From an uncultured Corynebacterium sp. (GTDB lineage Bacteria; Actinomycetota; Actinomycetes; Mycobacteriales; Mycobacteriaceae), in NCBI RefSeq assembly GCF_945649885.1, contig NZ_CALZFS010000009.1:1-41038 (forward strand): DNA of 41,038 nucleotides. The letters are read 5' to 3'. The position numbers were made by a program, and so were the translations under genes. Each line of letters starts with the position of its first letter. Positions within the stretch are counted from its first letter, which is position 1. The notes beneath the pieces were generated by a model. It made no database searches and had not been told where the DNA came from. It worked only from the letters and a program-made list of their open reading frames with translations. Positions 24,833-33,388 of this stretch are shown here, one piece after another.

Positions 24833-24838
24833 ATTGTA
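24833..24838 (-). promoter_or_regulatory. -10 element of leaderless hemL
   Basis: TACAAT on the minus strand, 7 nt before ATG 24825; a weak TTGGTT lies about 17 nt further upstream. Confidence 0.5.
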
Positions 24839-24884
24839 TTGATTCAACCTCTCAAACCAATCTCGTTAATTATTAAAGGGAAAC

Positions 24885-26279
24885 CTATGCGGTTAACAGG
24901 CGTGCGACTGCTGCCTTCGCATCGGCGATGACAGCGGGCACGCCCACGCCTGAAGCCCAAGCTCCGATGGCTTCCACGCCCTGCACCTGAGAAATGGCTG
25001 TGCGAGCTGCTGCGACGGTGATGATGTGTTCAACGCCATAGCTCGGCAGTCCACCGAACCAGCGCTGCACGAAGATTTCTGACAATCCTGCTTCACGGCC
25101 ATCAAAGCCCGTGATCTTCTGCAGATCATCGAGTGCGGCATCCACGAGTGCGTCCTCGTCCATGCGGGCGGTGCTTTCATCGCCAAGCCGGCCGAAGGAT
25201 GCGCGCACCAGGGCGCCACCGCGATCACCCAGGTGTGGCCACTTCTTGGAGGAGAAGGTGAACGCCTTAGCGGTGACATCCGGCTCACCAACAGCAATCA
25301 GGACACCGGAGACATCCGGCAGACCTGCATCAGAATCAAAACGCATGCCCACCACGGCAGAGGACGCCAGCTTGATGGCCTTGAGGTGTGGGACTGCCTC
25401 CGGTGCGAGATTGCGCAACAGAACTGCCGCCGTGGGAGCGGGGACGGCGAGGATCACCTTGTCATAGGTGCCTTCTCCCCCACCCTTGATCTGGAATCCG
25501 GCTCCATCACGGGTGATGGCTGAGACGAAGGAATCCAGGTGGATGTCAGCACCGCACTTATCCGCCAGTGCTTCATAGAGTTCGGCATAGCCGCCCTTGA
25601 AGGTCTGGAAGATCGGTGTGGTTTCCGTGTTCTTCTTGGCTTCTGCGCGTTCGGCTTCCACCAGTTTCACCGCAGCACTCAAGGTGACAGGTTCGCCTGA
25701 TTCAGCCAGACGGTCCAGTGCCTGCGCCAGGGCCGGGACGGTGGCCCGGATACCCAGATCATCAGCGGATGAGGAATACACCCCGCCCAGCAGTGCGGAG
25801 ACCAGGACATCTGCCACTTCATCGGAGTAGCGGGCGCGCACCAGTGCGCCTACGGTCTGGTCTGAGCCGACCTCCCAGGTGATGGGATCGGCGTCGTGTT
25901 CTGCGTCGATACGCTCCCTGGTCTCGATAGAGAGGATCTCCTCCAAACCTGCCGCACTGGAAGGAATGCCCATGACGCCGCCGCGGGGCATGGGACGCAG
26001 CTGACCGCCTGCGAAGAACTGGGAACGTGCACCAGATGGTGCAACGAGCGAATCGGCCAGGCCGAGCTCGTGGAAGAACTCGGTGGCATCGGTGCGGGTG
26101 GCCAGATAGGCCTCGGCGCCCATGTCGGTGGGACCGGATTCAAAGGGCACGGTGAAGAGCTTTCCACCGATGCGCTCCCCTGCCTCCAACACATCAATGT
26201 GTGCGGAAGGGTCGGCCTGGTGGATTTCATAGGCGGCGGTCAGGCCCGCGAGCCCCGCGCCGATGATGGCGATGCGCAT
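24885..26279 (-). CDS. hemY: Coproporphyrinogen III oxidase (HemY/CgoX type)
   Basis: An FAD-dependent oxidase. In Gram-positive bacteria with the coproporphyrin-dependent route, this family oxidises coproporphyrinogen III to coproporphyrin III; older annotation calls it protoporphyrinogen oxidase. The 464-residue protein has the FAD fold IAIIGAGLAGLTAAY at residues 3-17 and ERIGGKLFTVPFESGPTDMG (about 35-54). The C-terminal FAD contact region ends EAIGAWASGVGVPAVIADAK. Start ATG 26279 has AAAAGGAAAG at 7 nt. It is 15 nt downstream of hemE, and the two form an operon. Confidence 0.94.
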   Translation of the reverse strand: MRIAIIGAGLAGLTAAYEIHQADPSAHIDVLEAGERIGGKLFTVPFESGPTDMGAEAYLATRTDATEFFHELGLADSLVAPSGARSQFFAGGQLRPMPRGGVMGIPSSAAGLEEILSIETRERIDAEHDADPITWEVGSDQTVGALVRARYSDEVADVLVSALLGGVYSSSADDLGIRATVPALAQALDRLAESGEPVTLSAAVKLVEAERAEAKKNTETTPIFQTFKGGYAELYEALADKCGADIHLDSFVSAITRDGAGFQIKGGGEGTYDKVILAVPAPTAAVLLRNLAPEAVPHLKAIKLASSAVVGMRFDSDAGLPDVSGVLIAVGEPDVTAKAFTFSSKKWPHLGDRGGALVRASFGRLGDESTARMDEDALVDAALDDLQKITGFDGREAGLSEIFVQRWFGGLPSYGVEHIITVAAARTAISQVQGVEAIGAWASGVGVPAVIADAKAAVARLLTA

Positions 26280-26294
26280 GTAGAAACTTTCCTT

Positions 26295-27374
26295 TTAAGA
26301 AGCGTGGATGATGGAAACAGCCTCAGTGATATCCTCAGCAACAGTGTTCGGCATGACGCCGTGACCCAGGTTGAAGATATGACCGGTGGCATGACCTGCA
26401 GCAATCGCTGCTGCGGCCTCGTCCTTGATGCGCTTGATCTCGCGCGTCAACGGCTCGGTGCCGGCAAAAAGCAGTGCCGGATCCAGGTTGCCCTGAAGCA
26501 CCTTCGGCCCGGATACCGCAGCGATACGTTCAGCTGCCTTATCCAAAGGTACGCGCCAATCCACACCCATGACCTCTGAGCCTGCACGGCTCATCGCACC
26601 CAGCAGTTCACCGGTGCCCACACCGAAGTGGATGCGTGGCAGCTTGTACTGCTCGATCTCCTCCATGATGCGGGTGGAGTAGGGCAGCACGTGCTCGGTG
26701 TAATCACGTTCGGTGAGGAAACCAGCCCAGGAGTCAAAGAGCTGGACAGCGTCCACGCCGGCGTCGATCTGAGTCTTGAGGAAGTTGATCACGGTAGGAA
26801 GCAGGCGTTCCATCAGTGCGTGCCAGGTTTCTGGCTCCGCGTGGATCATGGCCTTGGTGCGCTCATGGTTCTTAGACGGGCCGCCCTCGATCAGGTAGCT
26901 GGCCAGGGTGAAGGGTGCACCGGCGAAACCGATCAGTGCCTGAGTGTCCTTCAGCTCATCAAGGATGATGTCGATGCCCTGGGTGACCTCGGTGACCTCG
27001 TGGTCCAGGATCGGGAGGGCATCAATATCTGCACGGGTACGAATAGCCTTATCCATGACTGGACCGCGGCCTGCGACGATCTCCACGCCCACACCTGCGG
27101 CACGCAGTGGCACAACGATGTCAGAGAAGAGGATCGCAGCATCGACATCGTGGCGACGCACCGGCTGCAGGGTGATCTCCGCCAGCATCTCCGGCAGGAA
27201 GCAGGAGTCCAGCATGGTGGTGCCCTCGCGGAGCTTCAGGTACTCAGGCAGGGAACGTCCCGCCTGGCGCATGAACCACACCGGGGTGCGGGTTGGGGTC
27301 TTGCCATTAGCGGCATCAATGACGGGCGCGTTGTTCAGAACACGACGCTTTGCAGAAATCAGCTCAGAAGACAT
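26295..27374 (-). CDS. hemE: Uroporphyrinogen decarboxylase
   Basis: Removes the four acetate carboxyls of uroporphyrinogen III to give coproporphyrinogen III. Length is 359, typical of the family. Signatures: VWFMRQAGRSLPEY (about 32-45, with the substrate Arg pair), ILFSDIVVPLRAAGVGVE with the catalytic Asp (about 82-99), IGFAGAPFTLASYLIEGG (about 145-162), and FDSWAGFL (about 215). Start ATG 27374 has GAGGA close upstream. First gene of the hemE-hemY series. Confidence 0.96.
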   Translation of the reverse strand: MSSELISAKRRVLNNAPVIDAANGKTPTRTPVWFMRQAGRSLPEYLKLREGTTMLDSCFLPEMLAEITLQPVRRHDVDAAILFSDIVVPLRAAGVGVEIVAGRGPVMDKAIRTRADIDALPILDHEVTEVTQGIDIILDELKDTQALIGFAGAPFTLASYLIEGGPSKNHERTKAMIHAEPETWHALMERLLPTVINFLKTQIDAGVDAVQLFDSWAGFLTERDYTEHVLPYSTRIMEEIEQYKLPRIHFGVGTGELLGAMSRAGSEVMGVDWRVPLDKAAERIAAVSGPKVLQGNLDPALLFAGTEPLTREIKRIKDEAAAAIAAGHATGHIFNLGHGVMPNTVAEDITEAVSIIHAS

Positions 27375-27488
27375 GTCCTCAATACTGCCCCATCAATCAA
27401 AATTTGGGAAAAGAAACTACACCTTATGCCGGTGGGCCATGTCCATCTTAGGGTGGATATCAGGGTTTTCTTTGTTATATCGGGGGGC

Positions 27489-30173
27489 TTAGAAACGACG
27501 TGCCCGGTTGGAACGCCACTCAATAACCAGTGAGGAGGCCAACATCAACACCGTGGCCGCCATCGGATGGATCAGACCCGCTGCAGCCAGGATCACCACG
27601 GTAATATTATAAAACCAGGCCAGGGCAATATTGGCATTGGCCAGACGCACATAACGGCGCGCCAATCGGAAGAGTTTGGGCACCGTGCTGATCTCATTGC
27701 GCAACATGATGACATCTGCTGCCGGATCATCAGAATCATCCCGGATCTCCGCGGGATCATCCACCTCCATGAGCACACCCACATCAGCCACGCGCAGTGA
27801 ATCCAACACTGACCCATCCCCCACCATCGCCACGGTGGAACCACGGGTGTGCACTGCACGGACAGCCTGGGGTTTCTTGTCCGGGGCAATGCCCGCCAGC
27901 ACATGGGTGATGCCCAGGCTGTCGGCGAAACGTCGGGCCACCGGGTAGGTGTCCCTGCTGAGCATCATGGTGTCAATGCCCTGATCCTCAAGCTCAATGA
28001 TCGCATCGGTGGTGTCGGGGCGTTCATCATCGTGCAGGGTGATCACTCCCCTGTCCTTGCCCTTCCACCGGACGATCAACGGGGCACCTCCGGAGACTGA
28101 GGCCGCAGCCAGGCGGGGACTGAGTTGGGAACGCACCTCCGTCATGGAACGCGGACGCCACAGCAGTGCCTCCACCGCCCTGGTCTGTATGGCCCCGTCG
28201 GGGCCGGTGAAGGGGATCTCGACTGTGGCCCGGAAGGCACCTTCCTGGGTGATCTCCACAGCACCGACCTCAATCCACTGCGGAATATGGTCGGATCCGG
28301 CATCACGGGCTTCACGTGCCGCACGGACCAGTGCCCGCGACACCGCATGTTCTGACTCCATGGCCAGAGCACCCGCGACACGCAGCACCAGTTCCGGATC
28401 CTCGCCTTTATCCGCGGTGATGGTTTCCACCGTCATCTGTCCATCAGTGAGTGTTCCCAGACGGTTGAAGATGACGGTGTCCACATCGTCGAGAACTCTC
28501 AGAGTCTCACCGGAGCTGACCAATACACCCCGGCGCGCGGCGGCTTCAATGGAGTTTCTGGTGGCCAGGGCTGTGGAGACGGCCAGGGATACCGGTCCCA
28601 CCCCGGCGAGGATGGACAGTGCTGTGATGAAGGCTGCGTTGATGTTGCCGGAGATCAATGCCCAGAGTATGAAGTCCACGATGGCCAGGGTGAAGGCCAC
28701 GGGTACGAGTGTGGCGGCTGATTTCAGGGAGGCCTGGTTGTGGCGGTTTTCTTTGACGGTGGCTTCGCGTACCCAGCGGTAGACGGCGGCGATGCGGGTG
28801 CGGTGTCCGGTGCGGACGGCCCGGACTTTGATCTCACTGTCCACGTTGAGGCTGCCGGCGAAAACCTTGCTCTGGACTTTCACGGGGTGATGATCTCGGC
28901 CCATGATGATGCTGGGGGCAATGCGTGATCCGCCACCGATGACCACGCCGTCCACGGGGATCATGGCTCCGGGTGGCACGATGACATCATCGTTGACGCG
29001 GACTTCCTGGATGGGGATCTGCAGTTTCTCCGGGATGCGGGTCATTTTGTGTTTCCGTACGACGGTGACCATGCTCTGTGGCTTGGCTTGGAGGTGTTCC
29101 AACTCCGCCAGGAGGCTGGACTGTGCTGATCTCCGGCTCAGGAGGCGGCCGCCGATGAGTAATACGGTGATGCCGCAGGCTACGTCGAAGAAGACTTCGC
29201 TTTCTGAGTGGACGCCGTGGTTGAAGGCGAACCAGGTGGGGTGTGATTGCCACCCTGGGTCTCCTGACGGGGTGAAGATCAGTATGGCCAGTGACCACGT
29301 GTAGGCGGTGAAGATGGCCAGGGAGCTGGTGGCGTCCAGGGCGGAAAGTCCGCGGCGCACCCCTCCTGCGGCAGCGCGGTGGAAGGGCCAGGCACCCCAG
29401 GTGACCACTGGTAATGCGATCAGGGCTGAGGCCCACTGCCAATAGTCAAACTGTAGTGGTGGGATGGAGGAGACCACCAGGACCAGCAATGCCAGGGGCA
29501 GACAGATCCAGAAGCGACGTGTGGTGATCAGTGCCCGGGCGGTGAACAACACATCTCCGGTGGTGCCTGGTTGGCCATCCCGGTTGAGGTTTTTATGCGC
29601 TGTGGAGATCCATCCGGCTTCGCGTGCCCGGAGCACACTGAGCATCTCTTCCCGGGCATGTCTACGAACCCTGGGACTGATCCCTGAGGAGCTCATCCGG
29701 CGCTGCCTGTTGCGGGTCATGGTCATGTCCAGGTTGGCGGCTGTACCGCCGGAATCTGACTTGAGGCGCTGCGCCCGACGTAACAACGATGAGGGGGTGA
29801 GATGTGCGTCCACTCCGAAACGGGCGAATACCTCCACCAGCTGATCCGGTCCCACTGTCTCCGGGGCGGAAATCCAGGCCATCGCGCTGGGATAGACCAT
29901 GGTAACCGTGACCCCGGGGATCTCCTCCAGGGTTTTTTCGATGGTGATCAGGGATGGTGCTCCATCCAGACCTTCCAGGTCGAAGGAAAATGACACCCTG
30001 CCACCGGCCAGGGGATCATCATCTTCATCCCCATGATGTGTGGATGCCACACCGACTCCAGCCTTGAGTGCTGCGGTTTTGGCATCGCTGATGGCATCCA
30101 CGACTGTGTCGTCCAGTTCAGTCACAGATCTGGCGGAGTCCGGCACCGGTGTTTTTTTGGCTTTGTCTTTCAC
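27489..30173 (-). CDS. Degenerate heavy-metal P1B-type ATPase (predicted pseudoenzyme)
   Basis: An 894-residue protein with the complete order of a P1B metal ATPase but inactive-looking sites. An HMA-like ferredoxin fold (about 60-125) has LDGAPS where GMTCxxC is usual. It has N-terminal membrane helices (about 220-345), an A domain with IMGRD replacing LTGES (about 424), a membrane site GVGP replacing CPC (about 524), and a P domain with NRLGTLTDG replacing DKTGTLT (about 570, codon AAC at 28464-28466). Further on are ESEHA for SEHP, SRDT for TGDN, and GDGSVLD for GDGVND (about 785), then the final two helices with YN and SS kept. The frame is open throughout. GTG 30173 is chosen (GGAAAGGAAGG upstream); the ORF beyond reads a 9-bp repeat. 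Function is unknown: a regulatory or scaffold role in heme or metal handling is inference from position. Confidence 0.85.
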   Translation of the reverse strand: MKDKAKKTPVPDSARSVTELDDTVVDAISDAKTAALKAGVGVASTHHGDEDDDPLAGGRVSFSFDLEGLDGAPSLITIEKTLEEIPGVTVTMVYPSAMAWISAPETVGPDQLVEVFARFGVDAHLTPSSLLRRAQRLKSDSGGTAANLDMTMTRNRQRRMSSSGISPRVRRHAREEMLSVLRAREAGWISTAHKNLNRDGQPGTTGDVLFTARALITTRRFWICLPLALLVLVVSSIPPLQFDYWQWASALIALPVVTWGAWPFHRAAAGGVRRGLSALDATSSLAIFTAYTWSLAILIFTPSGDPGWQSHPTWFAFNHGVHSESEVFFDVACGITVLLIGGRLLSRRSAQSSLLAELEHLQAKPQSMVTVVRKHKMTRIPEKLQIPIQEVRVNDDVIVPPGAMIPVDGVVIGGGSRIAPSIIMGRDHHPVKVQSKVFAGSLNVDSEIKVRAVRTGHRTRIAAVYRWVREATVKENRHNQASLKSAATLVPVAFTLAIVDFILWALISGNINAAFITALSILAGVGPVSLAVSTALATRNSIEAAARRGVLVSSGETLRVLDDVDTVIFNRLGTLTDGQMTVETITADKGEDPELVLRVAGALAMESEHAVSRALVRAAREARDAGSDHIPQWIEVGAVEITQEGAFRATVEIPFTGPDGAIQTRAVEALLWRPRSMTEVRSQLSPRLAAASVSGGAPLIVRWKGKDRGVITLHDDERPDTTDAIIELEDQGIDTMMLSRDTYPVARRFADSLGITHVLAGIAPDKKPQAVRAVHTRGSTVAMVGDGSVLDSLRVADVGVLMEVDDPAEIRDDSDDPAADVIMLRNEISTVPKLFRLARRYVRLANANIALAWFYNITVVILAAAGLIHPMAATVLMLASSLVIEWRSNRARRF

Positions 30174-30683
30174 GGCAGTCGGCCTTCCTTTCCTGCAGTT
30201 CCTGCAGTTCCTGCAGTGTCCTTCCCTGGTGAAGAAAGAAGGCTCAGGTCTTGAAGCTGTGCCCAAAGTATAGAGCTCTCAACGCAGCCATCCCCACACC
30301 TGAGTTCAGGAACTGCTGTCCGGAGGGAGGTTCTTCCTGTCAGTGCCCGACTCTTGAAAGGCCTTTAGCCAGGGTGGTGGTGCGACAGGCCGCCTCCAGC
30401 CTCTCAAGGCGTTGCGGGGTGGGGAAAGAATTCCCTGAGGGGAGGCACCTGGATGAGTGCTTGAACGGCAAGATGGAGTGTTGTCATTTTTCCGGTCAGG
30501 GGTGCAGGATCTCACCACGTCCAGGGCTGGGTGAGAAGGCGGTGTCGAGAAATAACACCTCGCCCCCCCCCCACCTGCTGCGTGTGCACGAGAGCATTAC
30601 GCGCAACGTAAGACAGCACAAATCCCCCTTCCCTGGTGAGCGCCGCGGGGAAAGAGGATCAGGTTTTTAAGAAACCAGCAAAC
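30174..30683. other. 510-bp gene-free region with short repeats
   Basis: No credible gene; ORF 30251-30670 has no protein-like pattern. It contains three tandem copies of tcctgcagt (30191-30217), a C10 run (30563-30572), and a minus-strand TATACT (30267-30272) that may be the -10 of the pseudo-ATPase gene (leader about 85-90 nt). Confidence 0.5.
30191..30217. repeat. Three tandem copies of a 9-bp unit (tcctgcagt)
   Basis: Exact copies at 30191-30199, 30200-30208 and 30209-30217, just upstream of the chosen start of the pseudo-ATPase. They produce the odd CRNCRNCRK string in the extended ORF and support the shorter start. Confidence 0.85.
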
Positions 30684-31184
30684 CTATTTTTTCATCTTCT
30701 TGGCGCGGTGGTTCTCCTCAACCAGGTCGCTCACGGCAGGTCGGAAGAGGAGGAGGGTGGCAAAGGCCACCAGAATGGCGATCACTGCCAGGGAGGGGCC
30801 ACCGGCGCGGGTGACAAAGGAGAGCAGGTCAACCAGAACCACCAGCAGGGAGAGTGCCAGCAGGAATCGTCGGATGTTTTTTCCACTACGGGCAACTTGG
30901 GAGGCCAGTGCCACGATCGCCACGCCTGCCAGTCCGTTGAGAGAGCCGATGAACTTCTGGTTGGTCACCACCACATCCATGTAGTCAGCATCCACATCTT
31001 CCGGTCCGGTGTAGCCGGCGGTGAACATGACCAATGCAGTCAGGATCATGAGGACGGCGGTGCCCAGGTAGATGCCGAAGGACCATTTCAGGGCGGTGGG
31101 GATGCCCGGGTTGTCGCCGGTGTTGTGGGGGCGGCGGTTGATGTCATCGCCACCGGATGCTGGTGTGGGGAACATGCTGGGCAT
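30684..31184 (-). CDS. Four-TM membrane protein of the hem cluster (a)
   Basis: A 166-residue protein, function unknown. A polar Pro/Gly/Asn-rich N-terminus of about 30 residues is followed by TM1 (about 36-57), an acidic outer loop (YTGPEDVDADYMD), TM2 (about 83-98), a basic loop (RSGKNIRR), TM3-TM4 (about 107-147), and a basic tail ending EENHRAKKMKK. The layout and C-terminal RPxVxxxV-like stretch resemble the next gene, suggesting paralogs. It lies between hemB and the pseudo-ATPase on the same strand. No catalytic motif is visible. Confidence 0.75.
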   Translation of the reverse strand: MPSMFPTPASGGDDINRRPHNTGDNPGIPTALKWSFGIYLGTAVLMILTALVMFTAGYTGPEDVDADYMDVVVTNQKFIGSLNGLAGVAIVALASQVARSGKNIRRFLLALSLLVVLVDLLSFVTRAGGPSLAVIAILVAFATLLLFRPAVSDLVEENHRAKKMKK

Positions 31185-31242
31185 GGTTGTGGGAACTCCC
31201 GATGGTTATGAGTAGCTATGAAATGAGGATAAAAACTGTGAA

Positions 31243-31842
31243 TTATTTCTCACGGTTTTGTGGCAGGCGTGGGCCGATCCATTCGATGACTTCTGGTTGG
31301 CGTGCCAGCATGTAGGCGATGACTCCGGCGACGGCCAGCAGGATCTGGATGGATCCGTCGATGGCGTAGAGCGCCACGGGGACGTCATTGGAGGGGTTGG
31401 CCAGGAAGAGCAGCAGGGCGCGGAAGACGAAGAAGAAGGTGAAGATCGTCAGGAGCAGGAATGCGGTGGGCATTTTCTTGCTCTTGTTGTTGACCATGAT
31501 GATCATCCAGGCGAGCACACCGACGATGGCCAGGTTGATCAGTCCCATCAGCAGGGTGGCAACGGTGACGGTGGAGTTGATCATCGCATCCGACATGGTG
31601 TCGGTGGCGCTTTGTTCCCGGGCGGCGGCGCGCATCGCGGCGGGGTCGATCAGCCCCATGATCACGTTGAGAATCTGATGCACCAGTTCCAGGATCACCA
31701 TCACTGACCACAGCTGGATGATCTGCCGGAGGGTTTCCGGCTTCTTGTTTTCTCCGGAAGCCCCAGAAGCTCCAGGGCCCTCCTGTCCAGAGGTTGATGA
31801 TGATGGTGGAACTGGGGTGTGGTGTCTGCTCGGCGTGCTCAT
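31243..31842 (-). CDS. Four-TM membrane protein of the hem cluster (b)
   Basis: A 199-residue protein, function unknown. It has a disordered Ser/Pro/Gly N-terminus of about 38 residues, TM1 (about 44-66, VMVILELVHQILNVIMGLI), an outer loop with MRAAAREQSATDTMSD, TM2 (about 92-115), a basic loop (NNKSKKMP), and two more helices. It ends RQPEVIEWIGPRLPQNREK. Same topology as the neighbouring 166-residue protein. AGGA lies just before the ATG. It is 22 bp downstream of hemB and 58 bp upstream of its likely paralog, so the three may share a transcript. Confidence 0.75.
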   Translation of the reverse strand: MSTPSRHHTPVPPSSSTSGQEGPGASGASGENKKPETLRQIIQLWSVMVILELVHQILNVIMGLIDPAAMRAAAREQSATDTMSDAMINSTVTVATLLMGLINLAIVGVLAWMIIMVNNKSKKMPTAFLLLTIFTFFFVFRALLLFLANPSNDVPVALYAIDGSIQILLAVAGVIAYMLARQPEVIEWIGPRLPQNREK

Positions 31843-31864
31843 AGGGTTCCTAGTTTAGCGTGCT

Positions 31865-32878
31865 CTAACGCTGGTTCAGCTTCTGTGCTGCATCCAGGGC
31901 GAAGTAGGTGAGGATCTGGTTGGCTCCGGCACGTTTGATGGAGATCAGTGATTCCATCATCACGGCGTCTGTGTCCACCCAGCCATTGCTGCCGGCAGCC
32001 TTGATCATCGCGTATTCACCAGAGACCTGGTACGCGGCAACAGGGACCGGGGACATCTCAGCCACGCGGGCCAGCACGTCCAGGTAGGGCAGGGCCGGCT
32101 TGACCATGACCATGTCTGCCCCCTCAGCGATGTCCAGTTCCACCTCGAGGAGGGATTCCCGCAGGTTGGCGGGATCCTGCTGGTAGGTGTGGCGGTCGCC
32201 TTCCAGGGAAGAGCCGACGGCTTCGCGGAAAGGCCCGAAGAAAGCGGAGGCGTATTTAGCGGAGTAAGCCATGATGGCCACGTCCTGGAAGCCTTCGGCG
32301 TCAAGGGCGGAGCGGATGGCGGCGATCTGGCCGTCCATCATGCCCGAGGGGCTGACGATGTGGGCACCGGCGCGGGCCTGGGCCACGGCCATCTGCTGGT
32401 AGAGGGGCAGGGTGGCGTCATTGTCCACCACGATCTCGCCGTGGCGGTCGGTGCGCACCACACCGCAGTGGCCGTGGTCGGTGAATTCATCCAGACAGGT
32501 ATCGGACATGATCATGATGTCATCGCCGAATTCCTTGCGCACGGCTGCCAGGGCGCGGTTGAGCACGCCGTCCGGGTTCCAGGACTGGGAGCCATCGCCG
32601 TCCTTGTCGGAGTCCAGTGGGACACCGAAAAGGTCCACGGAGCGGATACCGGCATCCAGTGCTTCCTGGATGGTGCGCAGCAGGGAGTCATGGGTGTGCT
32701 GGTAGACACCGGGCATGGAGGAAATCTCGCGGGCCTCATCCAGGCCATCGGCGACGAACATCGGCAGGATGAGATCGGCTGGGCGCAGTGAGGTTTCTGC
32801 CACCAGTTCACGCATGGCCGGGTTGGAGCGCAGGCGGCGTGGGCGGCGGATCAGGTGCTGGCTGTAATCAGAAGACAT
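31865..32878 (-). CDS. hemB: Delta-aminolevulinic acid dehydratase (porphobilinogen synthase)
   Basis: Condenses two 5-aminolevulinate molecules to porphobilinogen. Numbered from ATG 32878 ([17 protein letters not shown], 337 aa). The Schiff-base lysines are in [16 protein letters not shown] (about 203) and [11 protein letters not shown] (about 257). The metal region [16 protein letters not shown] (about 122-137) keeps two cysteines, pointing to a Zn-type site or an intermediate. The ORF extends to 32920, but the extra 14 residues come from DNA next to a 14-bp tandem duplication and are unlike the family. Confidence 0.95.
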   Translation of the reverse strand: MSSDYSQHLIRRPRRLRSNPAMRELVAETSLRPADLILPMFVADGLDEAREISSMPGVYQHTHDSLLRTIQEALDAGIRSVDLFGVPLDSDKDGDGSQSWNPDGVLNRALAAVRKEFGDDIMIMSDTCLDEFTDHGHCGVVRTDRHGEIVVDNDATLPLYQQMAVAQARAGAHIVSPSGMMDGQIAAIRSALDAEGFQDVAIMAYSAKYASAFFGPFREAVGSSLEGDRHTYQQDPANLRESLLEVELDIAEGADMVMVKPALPYLDVLARVAEMSPVPVAAYQVSGEYAMIKAAGSNGWVDTDAVMMESLISIKRAGANQILTYFALDAAQKLNQR

Positions 32879-32916
32879 GGAAGGGGAACGGCCTTTCTCA
32901 GTAAACAAGCTTTGTC

Positions 32917-32944
32917 TCACATCATAGGCCTCACATCATAGGCT
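32917..32944. repeat. 14-bp tandem duplication upstream of hemB (duplicates a -10-like TATGAT)
   Basis: tcacatcataggcc (32917-32930) and tcacatcataggct (32931-32944). On the minus strand each copy carries TATGAT, a near-consensus -10. The proximal copy lies about 42 nt before the hemB ATG. No good -35 is visible at either spacing. Confidence 0.7.
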
Positions 32945-33373
32945 TAGGTGCGTTGCAGCTGAGCTGTGGAGACCAGCAGGAACTGGGTGCAGAAACTCTC
33001 CAGCTGTCCCTTTTCACAGGCTTCAGAGAAACGCTTGCCCACCACCACGGTGTGGGGCAGGAGTACACATCGGTGCTATCTGCAGCGCGTGCCCAGATGG
33101 CCAGATCCCTGCCGTAGTCATCGGTGATGACCACCCCCACTCCATACCCAGTTGTGAGCGTAGGTACTCCCCCACGACCACGCCGAACATCTGCTGGAGG
33201 GGGGTGGGGTCGATTTCCTCCCCACCCAGTGCTGCGCTGTACTGGTCGACGGTGTCTGCAAAGTCTGCGTAGAGCTGGGGTGCGTCGGAAGCGACACCAG
33301 CCTCCCGCGCGGCGCGCAGGAGGCTGGTGATCCACCCGGAGGTATCTCTGGGGTCGGGCTGCTGGATATTCAT
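32944..33373 (-). pseudogene. DUF3806-like gene with two frameshifts
   Basis: Starts at ATG 33373 (MNIQQPDPRDTSGW) and reads in three consecutive frames. Frame 1 runs to LGMEWG (about 33137), frame 2 gives VVITDDYGRDLAIWARAADSTDVYS, and frame 3 gives HTVVVGKRFSEACEKGQLESFCTQ and ends at TAA 32944-32946. Each switch needs one added base. The first is at a G5 run (33134-33138), the second at about 33058-33062. Joined, it gives about 143 residues with a DUF3806-like domain of unknown function. The codon pattern stays gene-like after the shifts, so it is either a young pseudogene or two sequencing errors in the source sequence. It lies between hemB and hemD. Confidence 0.7.
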
Positions 33374-33388
33374 GCCCGCCCACTTTAT

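Noticed and set aside
30174-30266. Extended N-terminus of the pseudo-ATPase with CRNCRNCRK as a metal site
   Set aside because: The string comes from the 9-bp DNA repeat; a GTG with a good Shine-Dalgarno follows it.
30563-30572. C10 homopolymer as a phase-variation switch
   Set aside because: It is not within or directly before a credible gene or between -35 and -10 elements.
30251-30670. 139-aa plus-strand ORF
   Set aside because: Antisense to the leader of the pseudo-ATPase and containing a C10 run; no protein-like pattern.
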